This document shows, piece after piece, positions 8,003 to 15,579 of a stretch of DNA of 59,985 bases. Under the pieces are notes generated by a model. That model saw nothing but the letters and a program-made list of their open reading frames with translations. It ran no database searches and was not told where the DNA came from. Origin of the DNA: Aquihabitans sp. (GTDB lineage: Bacteria; Actinomycetota; Acidimicrobiia; Acidimicrobiales; Iamiaceae); assembly GCA_025353965.1 (NCBI GenBank), contig JANXNS010000221.1, positions 1 through 59,985 of the forward strand, written 5' to 3'. The position numbers and the translations under genes were made by a program. Each line of letters opens with the position of its first letter. Positions within the stretch are counted from its first letter, which is position 1.

Positions 8003-8185
8003 ATGGACGAAGCCGCAACCCGGGCTGCCATCGAAGACTCAAGTGAGGCGATCAAGACGCTCGCCATAGGTCAAGGCCACGTCCACCCCGATGACATCGC
8101 CTATGCCCTTGACGTGGACCGGTTCGACTTTGCCATGAGGATCGATCGCGTCTCCGGCCGGCTTCGGCTCACCCGCCAAGGCTGA
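8003..8185 (+). pseudogene. orphan C-terminal-like fragment
   Basis: The frame is open from just after the TAA at 7907-7909 through GGLDDLLTAGLIERVRVGLLMDEAATR to VDRFDFAMRIDRVSGRLRLTRQG and a stop. The sequence has normal codon use but no start signal other than an internal ATG, and it begins mid-domain. I do not recognise the family. It is best read as the tail of a truncated gene; a free-standing 60-residue protein cannot be excluded. Confidence 0.35.
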
Positions 8186-8227
8186 CGGTACCGAGCAGGG
8201 ATGACCCCAGTGGGAGATCATTGAACG

Positions 8228-8593
8228 ATGCAGATCCGAAGATTGGACCACGTACAGCTGGCCATGCCAGCGGGCGGAGAGGACGAGGCGGTGGCGTTCT
8301 ACCGCGGCCTGCTCGGTATCCCGCTCATCCACAAGCCTCTGCATCTGGCGGCCCGAGGCGGCTGTTGGTTCGAACGTGATGATCTCAAGGTTCACCTGGG
8401 CGTAGATGCTCAGTTCCGCCCGGCCACCAAGGCCCATCCGGCGTTCATCGTCGAGGATGTCCAAGGCCTGGGGGCGGCGCTCGCCGCTGCGGGCCACCGC
8501 GTCGTGAGCGACGAGCCACTTGAGGGATACGACCGCATCTACGTGGACGATCCGTTCGGCAACCGGATCGAACTCATGGAGCCCCTGCCCTAA
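8228..8593 (+). CDS. VOC-family (glyoxalase/bleomycin-resistance fold) protein
   Basis: 121-residue protein with a paired beta-alpha-beta-beta-beta fold. It starts MQIRRLDHVQLAMPAGGEDEAVAFYRGLLGIPL, in which the first metal-ligand His lies in DHVQLAMP. It ends GYDRIYVDDPFGNRIELMEP, with the last Glu ligand in the IELME strand. Members include metal-dependent dioxygenases, isomerases and drug-binding proteins, so the substrate is open. It precedes the Baeyer-Villiger monooxygenase by about 70 nt, but a palindrome between them suggests separate transcription. Confidence 0.88.
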   Translation: MQIRRLDHVQLAMPAGGEDEAVAFYRGLLGIPLIHKPLHLAARGGCWFERDDLKVHLGVDAQFRPATKAHPAFIVEDVQGLGAALAAAGHRVVSDEPLEGYDRIYVDDPFGNRIELMEPLP

Positions 8594-8596
8594 AAT

Positions 8597-8611
8597 CTGA
8601 CGGTCCGTCAG
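8597..8611. promoter_or_regulatory. palindrome CTGACGG-T-CCGTCAG, operator candidate
   Basis: A perfect 7+1+7 inverted repeat 55 nt upstream of the monooxygenase start. The same site, differing only in the central base, lies upstream of an LLM oxidoreductase at 50478-50492, and flanking bases match too (AT before, G after). The size and symmetry fit a TetR-type dimer site. No TetR gene is present in the window. Confidence 0.65.
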
Positions 8612-8666
8612 GACGGATGTGCTCGGGCTGGGCGTGGGCAGCCAGACTTCTAGTCGGAGGAAGACC

Positions 8667-10478
8667 TTGCCCCAGAACACCGAGAACTCGTCTCCTGAAG
8701 AGGACCGCATTGCCGAGGCGCGCCAGCGCTACCGGATCGAGCGTAAGAAGCGGCTTCGGGCCGACGGGCAGGCGCAGTACTCCCAGCTCGCCGACACCTA
8801 CGAGGAGTTCGACCACGACCCGTGGGTGGAACCCGGCTTCACTCGCGGGCCAGTGGTGGAAGAAGTCCAAGTCGTCATCGTGGGTGGCGGGTTTGCAGGC
8901 ATGCTCACCGCAATTGGATTGCTCGAGCGGGGCATCACCGACTTCCGCGTCGTGGACAAGGCGGGGGACTTTGGAGGTACCTGGTACTGGAACCGCTACC
9001 CCGGCTGCATGTGCGATGTCGAGTCGCTGATCTACCTCCCGCTGCTGGAAGAGACCGGCTACAAGCCCACCATGAAGTACACCCCGGCGCCCGAAATTTT
9101 TGAGCACTGCCAGCGCATTGGGCGCCAGTTCAAGCTCTACCCGCAGGCGCTGTTTCAAACCGAGATCGACACCGCAACGTGGGACGAAGCCGCCTCCCGC
9201 TGGCGGGTCACCACCTCTCGGGGCGATGAGCTTTCCGCCCGGTTCCTCATCACTGCCGGCGGAATTCTTCACAAGGCCAAACTGCCCGCCATCGAAGGCA
9301 TCACCGACTTTGAGGGCCGCGCTTTCCACACGGCCCGCTGGGACTACAGCTACACGGGCGGCAGCCCGACCGTGCCAATGGACAACTTGGCCGACAAGCG
9401 AGTCGGCATCATCGGCACCGGCGCCACGTCTATCCAGCTCGTCCCCCAGCTGGCCCGAGCGGCCAAGGAGGTCTACGTCTTCCAGCGGACGCCATCCGCC
9501 GTAGGCGTGCGCGCCAACGGCCCGATCGACCCTGCGTGGTTCGAGACGCAGAAGCCGGGCTGGCAGGCCGAGCGCATGCTCAACTTCACCGCAGCCGTCT
9601 CCGGCGACCAGCCCGAGCAGGACCTGGTCGAAGATGGCTGGACTACCGTGATGTGGCAGAACACCCAGATAGAAGCCGGCGATCCCGAGCGGGCCACCGA
9701 ACTCGAGCGAGCGGACTTCGAGACTATGGAATCCATGCGGGCGCGGATCGACGACGTGATCGACGACCCCGCAACCGCCGAGGCCCTCAAGCCCTGGTAC
9801 GGCAAGCACTGCAAAAGAATCTGCTTCCACGATGACTACCTCGCCGCGTTCAACCAGCCCAACGTGCACCTGGTCGACACCGAAGGCCAAGGCGTCCGGG
9901 AGGTCACTGCGCAAGGCCCAGTGGTAAATGGCAAGCAGTACGAACTGGATCTGCTGGTCTACGCGTCGGGCTTCGAGGTGACCACCGGCCTCGTCAGCAG
10001 GCTTGGCTTCGACCCCGTCGGGCGAGAGGGCGTGAGACTTAGCGAGCGGTGGGCCGATGGCGCCCACACACTGCACGGTGTCCTGACCAACGGGTTCCCA
10101 AACCTTCTCGTCTGCCACTTCCTCCAGGCTGGGTACGGCCTGAACTTCCACCACTACTTGAATGAGCTCACCGCTCACCTCGTGTCGATCGTGGCCACCG
10201 CCGTGGACGACGACATCACCTCCATCGAGGCGACCGTAGAAGCCGAGGACGCCTGGCTCGCCCTGCTCTGGGAGGCCGGAAAAGGTTTTGGCCGCTACTC
10301 CGCCTCGTGCACCCCCAGCTTCCACAACAGCGAAGGCGACCGCACCATGGCGGCAGCCCGCAACGTCGTCCACCCCGGCAATCTCATGCTCTACGCAGCT
10401 CACCTTGAACGCTGGCGTGAAGCTGGCGACCTACCCGGCACCACCGTCGTCCGAGCGGTTACCGCCGGGGCCGACTGA
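8667..10478 (+). CDS. Baeyer-Villiger-type flavin monooxygenase
   Basis: Two-dinucleotide-binding flavoprotein. [17 protein letters not shown] is the FAD Rossmann motif, [17 protein letters not shown] is the conserved FAD/substrate segment, [13 protein letters not shown] is the Baeyer-Villiger fingerprint (FxGxxxHxxxWD) and [18 protein letters not shown] is the NADPH Rossmann motif. Such enzymes use NADPH and O2 to turn ketones (cyclic ketones, steroids) into esters or lactones. The track starts at 8619, but TTG at 8667 sits 3 nt after GGAGGAAG, a strong ribosome binding site, giving 603 residues. Expression is probably controlled through the palindrome just upstream. Confidence 0.9.
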   Translation: MPQNTENSSPEEDRIAEARQRYRIERKKRLRADGQAQYSQLADTYEEFDHDPWVEPGFTRGPVVEEVQVVIVGGGFAGMLTAIGLLERGITDFRVVDKAGDFGGTWYWNRYPGCMCDVESLIYLPLLEETGYKPTMKYTPAPEIFEHCQRIGRQFKLYPQALFQTEIDTATWDEAASRWRVTTSRGDELSARFLITAGGILHKAKLPAIEGITDFEGRAFHTARWDYSYTGGSPTVPMDNLADKRVGIIGTGATSIQLVPQLARAAKEVYVFQRTPSAVGVRANGPIDPAWFETQKPGWQAERMLNFTAAVSGDQPEQDLVEDGWTTVMWQNTQIEAGDPERATELERADFETMESMRARIDDVIDDPATAEALKPWYGKHCKRICFHDDYLAAFNQPNVHLVDTEGQGVREVTAQGPVVNGKQYELDLLVYASGFEVTTGLVSRLGFDPVGREGVRLSERWADGAHTLHGVLTNGFPNLLVCHFLQAGYGLNFHHYLNELTAHLVSIVATAVDDDITSIEATVEAEDAWLALLWEAGKGFGRYSASCTPSFHNSEGDRTMAAARNVVHPGNLMLYAAHLERWREAGDLPGTTVVRAVTAGAD

Positions 10479-10559
10479 ACGGACCGATCGACACCGCAAC
10501 ATCGTGTTCTTACGATCCGGTGATGCTCTTCAGCGCCCCATCTCGCCGAGGCTGGCACG

Positions 10560-10575
10560 TGCTACGGTATGCTAC
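10560..10575 (+). promoter_or_regulatory. TGCTAC direct repeat and -10 region of the phd-vapC operon
   Basis: TGCTAC-GGTA-TGCTAC places two identical hexamers one helical turn apart, directly before the ATG at 10576. TACGGT within it ends 7 nt before the ATG, fitting a leaderless -10 box. Antitoxin binding to the tandem hexamers would then block the promoter; this role is inferred. Confidence 0.5.
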
Positions 10576-10842
10576 ATGAATGAGATCACGCATCGCCAAA
10601 TGCGAAACGAGAGCGGCGAGGTGCTCCGTCGGGTCGCCTCTGGCGAGACGATCCTGGTCACCAACAGCGGTCAGCCTGCGGCCATAATTAGCCCACCCCC
10701 AAGCGACATGCTCTCGTTTCTATCGGCCCAGGGCCAGCTGCGCGAGGCGCTTGACTCGCCAGCCACTCTTCGGTCGGTCAAGCGGAAGAAGTCGACCAAA
10801 ACCACCGCAGAGATTGTTGCTGACATCCAGGGCCGCTGGTGA
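10576..10842 (+). CDS. Phd/YefM-family antitoxin
   Basis: 88 residues from ATG 10576 (MNEITHRQMRNESGEVLRRVASGETILVTNSGQPAAIISPP). The R-Q-x-R-N-x-S-G-E-x-L-R pattern followed by G-E-x-I-x-V-T-x-x-G-x-P-A-A-x-I is characteristic of the PhdYeFM antitoxins that partner VapC toxins in actinobacteria. The C-terminal TTAEIVADIQGRW is the toxin-binding tail. It is probably leaderless and is coupled to vapC by a GTGA overlap. The longer track frame begins inside the preceding monooxygenase gene. Confidence 0.9.
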   Translation: MNEITHRQMRNESGEVLRRVASGETILVTNSGQPAAIISPPPSDMLSFLSAQGQLREALDSPATLRSVKRKKSTKTTAEIVADIQGRW

Positions 10843-11231
10843 AACTGTCGTACGTCGACACATCAGCGGCCATGAAGCTCGTGGTTGCTGAAACCGAGTC
10901 GGTCGCACTCGCCAAGGGCCTGTCTGCCGATCGGCGTTTGGTCGCCTCTTGGCTTCTCCACACCGAGATGCACTGCGCCGCAGGCCGACACCCCGATGAC
11001 GTCGATATTGCAACGGTGCAGCAGGTGCTGAATACGGTCAACCTCGTCGACCTCACACGCGGCGACATGATCGCCGCCGGGACGCACACCCCACTGAGGT
11101 CGAACGACGCCATCCACCTCGCAGTTGCAATCCGGCTCGGCGCCGACGAGATGGTGACCTATGACGCCGAGCTTGCCGAGGCGGCGAAGGCTGCCGGTCT
11201 GGCCGTCCTAGCCCCATCGGGGCATCCCTGA
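10839..11231 (+). CDS. vapC: VapC-type PIN ribonuclease toxin
   Basis: 130-residue PIN nuclease with all expected acidic residues: Asp7 (YVDTSA), Glu43 (LLHTEMH), Asp90 (RSNDAIHLA) and Asp109 (MVTYDAEL). VapC toxins cleave specific tRNAs or rRNA with Mg2+ and are held inactive by the antitoxin. GTG 10839 overlaps the antitoxin stop. The gene looks intact, unlike the PIN toxin at 6576-6936. Confidence 0.92.
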   Translation: MKLSYVDTSAAMKLVVAETESVALAKGLSADRRLVASWLLHTEMHCAAGRHPDDVDIATVQQVLNTVNLVDLTRGDMIAAGTHTPLRSNDAIHLAVAIRLGADEMVTYDAELAEAAKAAGLAVLAPSGHP

Positions 11232-11265
11232 ACTCAGATACTGGGTAGCCGCCGGGTGCGTGTCG

Positions 11266-11613
11266 CTACAGACCTAGGTGGAGTCGTAGCGCGTCGTCTA
11301 CCTCGCCCATGAGTTCCCCGGTGAGCGCCCCTAGACGATCACCTATGCGCTCGACCGCGACGGAGCGCACCTGTTCGGCCTGAGCCTTGCAGTCCCGGCT
11401 CAGGCCCGTCGTCGCTGCATCGAGCAGGACCTGGAACGGGAAAATCCGTTCCGTGTTGGAGGTGATTGGGACGACAGTGATGACACCACGACCCAACCGG
11501 GTTGCGGTGGCGTTGGCCCCATCGTTGCTAACGATGACCGACGGCCGTCGCTTGCTTGCCTCCGCACCGCGCACCGGATCAAGGTCCGCCCAGCGGACCT
11601 CGCCTCGGCGCAT
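11266..11613 (-). CDS. MazF-family endoribonuclease toxin
   Basis: 115 residues from MRRGEVRWADLDPVRGAEASKRRPSVIVSNDGANATA. The GEVRWADLDPVxGxEaSKRRPxVIVSND block is the MazF/PemK signature, and VITVVPITSNTERIFPFQV plus AEQVRSVAVERIGDRLG are the later conserved strands. MazF toxins cut RNA at short sequences. The start is set by the TGATG overlap with the antitoxin stop; the track extends 11 codons too far. Confidence 0.92.
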   Translation of the reverse strand: MRRGEVRWADLDPVRGAEASKRRPSVIVSNDGANATATRLGRGVITVVPITSNTERIFPFQVLLDAATTGLSRDCKAQAEQVRSVAVERIGDRLGALTGELMGEVDDALRLHLGL

Positions 11614-11831
11614 CAGGCGACACCATCGCCCGATGTTGCATCCCACAAGTCACCGTCGTCGCTCGCGGTCCAGTCGGCCCAAGCACTCTCATAGGCAGCA
11701 TCTAACTCAGAGGCGCGGAGAAGCTTGATCGCCTTGTGAACGGCCGCCGACCGTGAGCTCATCCGCTGGGCAACGGCGTAGTTATCGAGGAACGAAACGT
11801 CCTCATCCGGCAGACTAACGCTGAGTTTCAT
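11613..11831 (-). CDS. MazE-like/ribbon-helix-helix antitoxin
   Basis: 72 residues, MKLSVSLPDEDVSFLDNYAVAQRMSSRSAAVHKAIKLLRASEL. The N-terminal beta strand (MKLSVSLP) and two helices with SRSAAVHKAIKLLR form a ribbon-helix-helix DNA-binding domain. The acidic C-terminal tail (AWADWTASDDGDLWD) would bind MazF. TAGTAT ends 6 nt before the ATG, so the mRNA is probably leaderless, and three GGTAGTA repeats lie across that promoter. Confidence 0.88.
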   Translation of the reverse strand: MKLSVSLPDEDVSFLDNYAVAQRMSSRSAAVHKAIKLLRASELDAAYESAWADWTASDDGDLWDATSGDGVA

Positions 11832-11838
11832 ACCAAAA

Positions 11839-11868
11839 TACTACCTGAAATACTACCTATTTACTACC
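11839..11868 (-). promoter_or_regulatory. three GGTAGTA direct repeats, mazEF operator/promoter
   Basis: Copies of TACTACC (GGTAGTA on the coding strand) occur at 11839-11845, 11851-11857 and 11862-11868, spaced 12 and 11 bp, so they face the same side of the helix. The copy nearest the gene overlaps the TAGTAT -10 box. Ribbon-helix-helix antitoxins typically bind such phased repeats; binding here is inferred. Confidence 0.6.
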
Positions 11869-11926
11869 AGGCCCACCCTGCGCACTGCCCAGACGGTTTC
11901 GGGACCGAACCCGGACCCGATCGAGA

Positions 11927-12361
11927 TCAGCTTTGGTAGCGGTAGACGTTGGTGTCTCGGGGTTCGAAGCCGAGTCTGCGGTAGAGGCGGTTGGCGGCTT
12001 CTCGGCTGGGGCGCGACGTGAGGTCTACCGAGCGGGCGCCATGCTCGGCGGCCACGTCGATCGCGTAGCGGTTGAGGGCTTCGCCGACCCCTTGACCTCG
12101 GGCCGCGTCGTCGACCACCACGTCCTCAATCCAGGCCCGCAGACCCGTGGGGATGCGGAACAGGACGAGCGTGAGCGAGCCGAGCATCGTGCCGTCGTCG
12201 CCCCGGGCCAGCAACAGGTGGGTTGCCGGTGAGGCAACAATCTCGCCGAGGACCGACGCGTCTGGCGCTGGTGAAGAGCGCGAGAGCTGGGGGATGAGGC
12301 GGGCGAACGCATCGACCAGCTCGGTTGTCACCTCGGTGGCGATCTCTACGGTCACAGACAC
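11927..12361 (-). CDS. GNAT-family N-acetyltransferase
   Basis: 144 residues from GTG 12361 (VSVTVEIATEVTTELVDAFARLIPQL). The acetyl-CoA binding motif A is IEDVVVDDAARGQGVGEALNRYAI (R-G-Q-G-V-G pyrophosphate loop), followed by ARSVDLTSRPSREAANRLYRRLGFEPR, the motif B region. The acceptor is unknown. The start was moved from the track ATG (12409) because TACGCT lies 7 nt upstream of GTG 12361, the leaderless arrangement seen throughout the window. Confidence 0.87.
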   Translation of the reverse strand: MSVTVEIATEVTTELVDAFARLIPQLSRSSPAPDASVLGEIVASPATHLLLARGDDGTMLGSLTLVLFRIPTGLRAWIEDVVVDDAARGQGVGEALNRYAIDVAAEHGARSVDLTSRPSREAANRLYRRLGFEPRDTNVYRYQS

Positions 12362-12484
12362 GGCGGCGAGCGTAGGCGCCCGCCAGCCACCCGCCGGGTG
12401 CGACAGCAACGGTTCAGCCGATGGTCACGTGCCGTGAACCTGGCCGACGACAGGCAGCAACACCGCTGTCGTACCCTCACAGCC

Positions 12485-12670
12485 ATGCGACGGTTCACCC
12501 TCTTCATCAGTGGCTTCGGCGCTGCCGGAGCCGCCGCCAACGCCCGGGCCGAACTGGAATCAGCCCATGACACGCACCTGCAGGCCGCCCTGATGGTCCG
12601 GCGGGTACAGCAGAGCGTCGGCCCTGCTGGCGTTCCCCTGACGCCAGCGGCCGAAGCACGGGTCGCCTGA
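12485..12670 (+). CDS. small protein of unknown function (61 aa)
   Basis: MRRFTLFISGFGAAGAAANARAELE through LTPAAEARVA. TACCCT ends 7 nt before this ATG, the leaderless promoter pattern, and a long GC-rich hairpin follows the stop at 12678-12723. Both support a real transcription unit although the protein is small and Ala-rich. The N-terminus is mildly hydrophobic but not a convincing membrane segment. I do not recognise a family. The track version starts 29 codons upstream. Confidence 0.5.
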   Translation: MRRFTLFISGFGAAGAAANARAELESAHDTHLQAALMVRRVQQSVGPAGVPLTPAAEARVA

Positions 12671-12677
12671 CGGCCCG

Positions 12678-12723
12678 CCGTACCGTCGCTGGGCCTGGAT
12701 GTCCCCCCAGGCCCAGCGTACGG
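12678..12723 (+). terminator. long hairpin after the small ORF
   Basis: The stem CGCTGGGCCTGG / CCAGGCCCAGCG (12 bp perfect, 8-nt loop) is extended by CCGTA / TACGG across a 4-nt bulge. There is no U tract, as is common for high-GC actinobacterial terminators. It lies between the small ORF and the PAC2 gene. Confidence 0.6.
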
Positions 12724-12766
12724 ATCGGTCTCCACGTACCTCGGCCGCCTCGATAGCGTGAACGAC

Positions 12767-13627
12767 GTGAGTCCGCTTCACTGGCACCATCGTCCCGAGC
12801 TACGCAGCCCCGTCCTGGTGGCCGCGTTTGAAGGTTGGAACGATGCCGGCGATGCCGCTTCCGGGGCCGCCCGGTGGCTGGCCGACCGGTACCAGGCCGA
12901 GCTGTTGGCCACCATCGATGCCGAGGACTTCTTCGACTTCACCACCACCCGCCCGATCGTGGAGATCGGCGGCAACGGCCGCCGTCACATCACCTGGCCG
13001 GACACTGAACTGTGGTCCGCCACCACCGACGGCGGAACCGACCTCATCGTCCTGGTGGGCCACGAACCACATTTGCGCTGGCGTACCTATTGCCAGGCCG
13101 TCCTGGAGGCGGCCAGCGAACTGGATTGTTCGCTGGTGCTCACCCTCGGCTCGCTCCTCTCCGACGTGCCCCACACCCGGCCCACCGCGGTGACCGGAAC
13201 CGCTGATGACCCCGCTTTGATCGAGCGGCTGGACCTCTCCCGCTCCACCTACGAGGGCCCAACCGGCATCGTCGGCGTGCTTCACGCCACCTGCAACCAG
13301 GTCGACCAGCCATCGGCGTCGCTCTGGGCCGCCGTACCCACCTACGTGTCCGGCGCCCCCTCCCCCAAGGCCACCCTGGCCCTGGTCGAACGGGCCGCCG
13401 CCGTTCTCGGCCTCACGCTCCCCACCCTGGACCTCCAAATCGCCACCGCTGCCTACGAGCGCCAAATCGACGAGTTGGTCGCCGACGACGACGACACTGC
13501 GGCCTACGTCGCCCGCCTGGAAGAAGAAGCCAGTCGCCAACCCGACGACGATGATCTGGAAGCCCTGGCCGCCTCAGACCCTGCCGTCCTGGTAGAAGAG
13601 GTTGAGCGGTTCCTGCGTGGCGACTGA
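12767..13627 (+). CDS. PAC2-family protein
   Basis: 286 residues from GTG 12767 (VSPLHWHHRPELRSPVLVAAFEGWNDAGDAASGAARWLADRY). The PAC2 hallmark is the early AFEGWNDAGDAA motif followed by LIVLVGHEPHLRWRTYC and VLTLGSLLSDVPHTRP. Archaeal and eukaryotic relatives help assemble proteasomes; the actinobacterial role is not settled. The acidic C-terminus (VADDDDTAAY, QPDDDDLEAL) is notable. TAGCGT lies 7 nt before GTG 12767, so this start is preferred over the track GTG at 12758. Confidence 0.88.
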   Translation: MSPLHWHHRPELRSPVLVAAFEGWNDAGDAASGAARWLADRYQAELLATIDAEDFFDFTTTRPIVEIGGNGRRHITWPDTELWSATTDGGTDLIVLVGHEPHLRWRTYCQAVLEAASELDCSLVLTLGSLLSDVPHTRPTAVTGTADDPALIERLDLSRSTYEGPTGIVGVLHATCNQVDQPSASLWAAVPTYVSGAPSPKATLALVERAAAVLGLTLPTLDLQIATAAYERQIDELVADDDDTAAYVARLEEEASRQPDDDDLEALAASDPAVLVEEVERFLRGD

Positions 13628-13663
13628 CTTGGCCCAGAACAAGGGCCGGTAAGGTTCGCACCC

Positions 13664-14386
13664 ATGGCCGGCACCGCAAGACGCGTCCGCGAACTGGTGA
13701 ACGGGTCCCCGTTCCTGAACCAAACCACCCAGTCCGGCTGGATTGTGGCCCAACGGGCCATGCGGTCCAGCAAGATCAAACGCCATATGGCGGCCAACGA
13801 CCGGCTGCGGGTGATGATCGGCTCGGGGCCGACCAAGGTCGACGGATGGCTGTCGACCGACCTCATCCCGTCCCGCTCGGATGTGGTTTTCCTCGACGCT
13901 TCTGAGCCGTTCCCGTTTGAGACCAACTCGGTGGACCGCATCCACACCGAGCACATGATCGAGCACGTGGACCACCCCATTGGCCGCAACATACTGGCCG
14001 AATGCGCCCGCGTGCTGAAGCCCGACGGCCGCATCCGTATTGCCACCCCGGACTTTGACCGGGTCATAGCGCTGGCCGGGCCGGTGGGAGACGACGTGGC
14101 CGATTTGGTCCGCCAGTCCAACCTGCGCAACGGCATCGATCCCGACCACGCCTCGGACCCCATCTGGGCCGTCAACCGCCTCTTCTCCGGGTACGGCCAC
14201 CAGTTCCTCTACACAGAAGCCATGCTCACCCGGGAACTCGCCACCGCTGGTCTCACCAACATTGCCCGGTACGAAGTCGGCCACTCCGAAGACCCGGAAC
14301 TGGCCGAGGCCGACCACCACGGAGAACAGATCAACGCCGGCTGGAACCGTTACCAAACGCTGGTACTAGAGGCCACCAAGCCCTGA
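13664..14386 (+). CDS. class I SAM-dependent methyltransferase
   Basis: 240 residues. RVMIGSGPTKVDGWLSTDL is the shortened SAM-binding loop found in a group of methyltransferases often beside glycosyltransferases. DASEPFPFETNSVDRIHTEHMIEHVDHP and ARVLKPDGRIRIATPDFDRV are motifs III to V of the Methyltransf_11-like fold. The acceptor is unknown. TAAGGT lies 8 nt before the ATG with no ribosome binding site, so the gene is probably leaderless. Confidence 0.85.
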   Translation: MAGTARRVRELVNGSPFLNQTTQSGWIVAQRAMRSSKIKRHMAANDRLRVMIGSGPTKVDGWLSTDLIPSRSDVVFLDASEPFPFETNSVDRIHTEHMIEHVDHPIGRNILAECARVLKPDGRIRIATPDFDRVIALAGPVGDDVADLVRQSNLRNGIDPDHASDPIWAVNRLFSGYGHQFLYTEAMLTRELATAGLTNIARYEVGHSEDPELAEADHHGEQINAGWNRYQTLVLEATKP

Positions 14387-14412
14387 CCTGGGCACCCACC
14401 CAAGGAGCACAC

Positions 14413-14850
14413 ATGATTGAGAAAACCGTGGCGAACTGGCACCAACACCTGCGTGGCCAACTCCCCGGCGGGCTGGACGAACTCCTGCACGACGACGTCG
14501 TATTCCACTCACCGATCGTCTATACGCCCCAAAAGGGCAAGGCCATCACCAAGCTGTACCTCGACGCTGCGGGCCAAACACTGCCGGGCGAGCGCCCCGC
14601 GGGCGACCGCGACGTGAGCAATGGCGCAGGCGGTTTCCACTACACCAAACAAGTCCTGTCCGGACACCAAGCCGTCCTCGAATTCGAGACGACTGTCGAG
14701 GGCAAGTACGTCAACGGCGTCGACATCATTGAGTGCGACGACGACGGGCGCATCATCGAATTTCGAGTGATGATCCGCCCACTCCAAGCGGTGAACCTGG
14801 TCCACCGCCAAATGGGGGCAATGCTCGAATCGATGAAGCCCACCGCCTAG
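14413..14850 (+). CDS. SnoaL/NTF2-like protein
   Basis: 145-residue alpha+beta cone-fold protein: NWHQHLRGQLPGGLDELLHDDVVFHSPIVYTPQKGKAITKLYLDAA, then HYTKQVLSGHQAVLEFETTVEGKYVNGVDIIECDDDGRIIEFRVMIRPLQAV. This order of elements matches nuclear-transport-factor-2-like/SnoaL-like proteins that bind small hydrophobic molecules or act as isomerases. A clear ribosome binding site (AAGGAGC) precedes the ATG, unlike many neighbours. It follows the methyltransferase by 26 nt, likely in one operon. Confidence 0.85.
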   Translation: MIEKTVANWHQHLRGQLPGGLDELLHDDVVFHSPIVYTPQKGKAITKLYLDAAGQTLPGERPAGDRDVSNGAGGFHYTKQVLSGHQAVLEFETTVEGKYVNGVDIIECDDDGRIIEFRVMIRPLQAVNLVHRQMGAMLESMKPTA

Positions 14851-14866
14851 CGGGCGCGCGTCGGGT

Positions 14867-15541
14867 CTAGCTATTCCACGGTGGGTCGCGGGGCTCGTCG
14901 AACCAGACCGGCCCGCCGTTGCCCTCGATGGCGGAGAACGCCAGCTCGCCCCACTGTTCGAAACCCGCCAACGGCGTAGGCAACGAATCCCGGCCGAACC
15001 AACCCGCATCCAACGTCTCCAACGGATGCGGGGCTAGCTCCCCTCCCACCGCCCGGCACAGAAATACCAGCGAATACAACGGCACCCGGGTGAACCCGAG
15101 CCGTAGCCCGTCGAGCACCGCGATCAGCCCGATGACCTCGCAATGGATCCCCGTCTCCTCGGCCACTTCCTTGACCGCAACCTCCGCGGGTGAATACCCC
15201 ACATCGGCCCAGCCGGTTGGATACAGCCAGATGCCAGAATCTGAGCGCTGGATCAACAACAGCTCTCCGGCGTCGTTGCCGACCACGGCACCCACCGCCA
15301 CCTTCGGGGTCACGTAGCCAGGAACGCCCTGGCCCACGCCTTTGAGCCACTCGTCTACCAGCGCCTCTCGATCCACATCGGTGTCAATGGCGTGGCGAAT
15401 ATCGGCGGCCACCGCCAACACTTCTTCGAAGCGCTCCTGCTCGTAGAGGCTCTCGGTAAAACCGAGGCCAGTGCGGGCGATGCCCGACAGGGCCTCCGCC
15501 CAACGGAGCAGGTCTGTTTCTGTGATGGGCGGTCGCGCCAT
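14867..15541 (-). CDS. NUDIX hydrolase with NUDIX_N_2-like N-terminal domain
   Basis: 224 residues. The N-terminal part (ETDLLRWAEALSGIARTGLGFTESLYEQERFEEVLAVAADI) is the helical domain found in a subgroup of nucleotide-sugar/ADP-ribose pyrophosphatases. The Nudix box is GWADVGYSPAEVAVKEVAEETGI: the usual first Glu is Tyr and the usual Arg is Lys, which I believe is normal in this subgroup, while the EExG metal site is intact. It should cleave a nucleoside diphosphate linked to an unknown moiety. TAAGAT 6 nt upstream of the ATG indicates a leaderless message. Confidence 0.88.
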   Translation of the reverse strand: MARPPITETDLLRWAEALSGIARTGLGFTESLYEQERFEEVLAVAADIRHAIDTDVDREALVDEWLKGVGQGVPGYVTPKVAVGAVVGNDAGELLLIQRSDSGIWLYPTGWADVGYSPAEVAVKEVAEETGIHCEVIGLIAVLDGLRLGFTRVPLYSLVFLCRAVGGELAPHPLETLDAGWFGRDSLPTPLAGFEQWGELAFSAIEGNGGPVWFDEPRDPPWNS

Positions 15542-15579
15542 AGCGAGATCTTAGGTGCGGCCCACCACGGCGCAGGCCG

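Larger units (their letters stand above)
7687..8227. other. 541-base stretch of decayed coding sequence
   Basis: No intact gene is seen here. The left part carries a methyltransferase remnant and the right part a 60-codon ORF fragment, described separately. Frames shift repeatedly, which is what a decaying or recombined segment beside a toxin-antitoxin pair would look like. Confidence 0.55.

Noticed and set aside
8574-10403. 609-codon open frame on the minus strand opposite the Baeyer-Villiger monooxygenase
   Set aside because: Its translation is low-complexity Gly/Val/Asp-rich without domains, while the plus strand has complete FAD, NADPH and fingerprint motifs; it is a high-GC antisense shadow.
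12800-13540. 246-codon minus-strand frame opposite the PAC2 gene
   Set aside because: Gly-rich shadow; PAC2 signature and promoter are on the plus strand.
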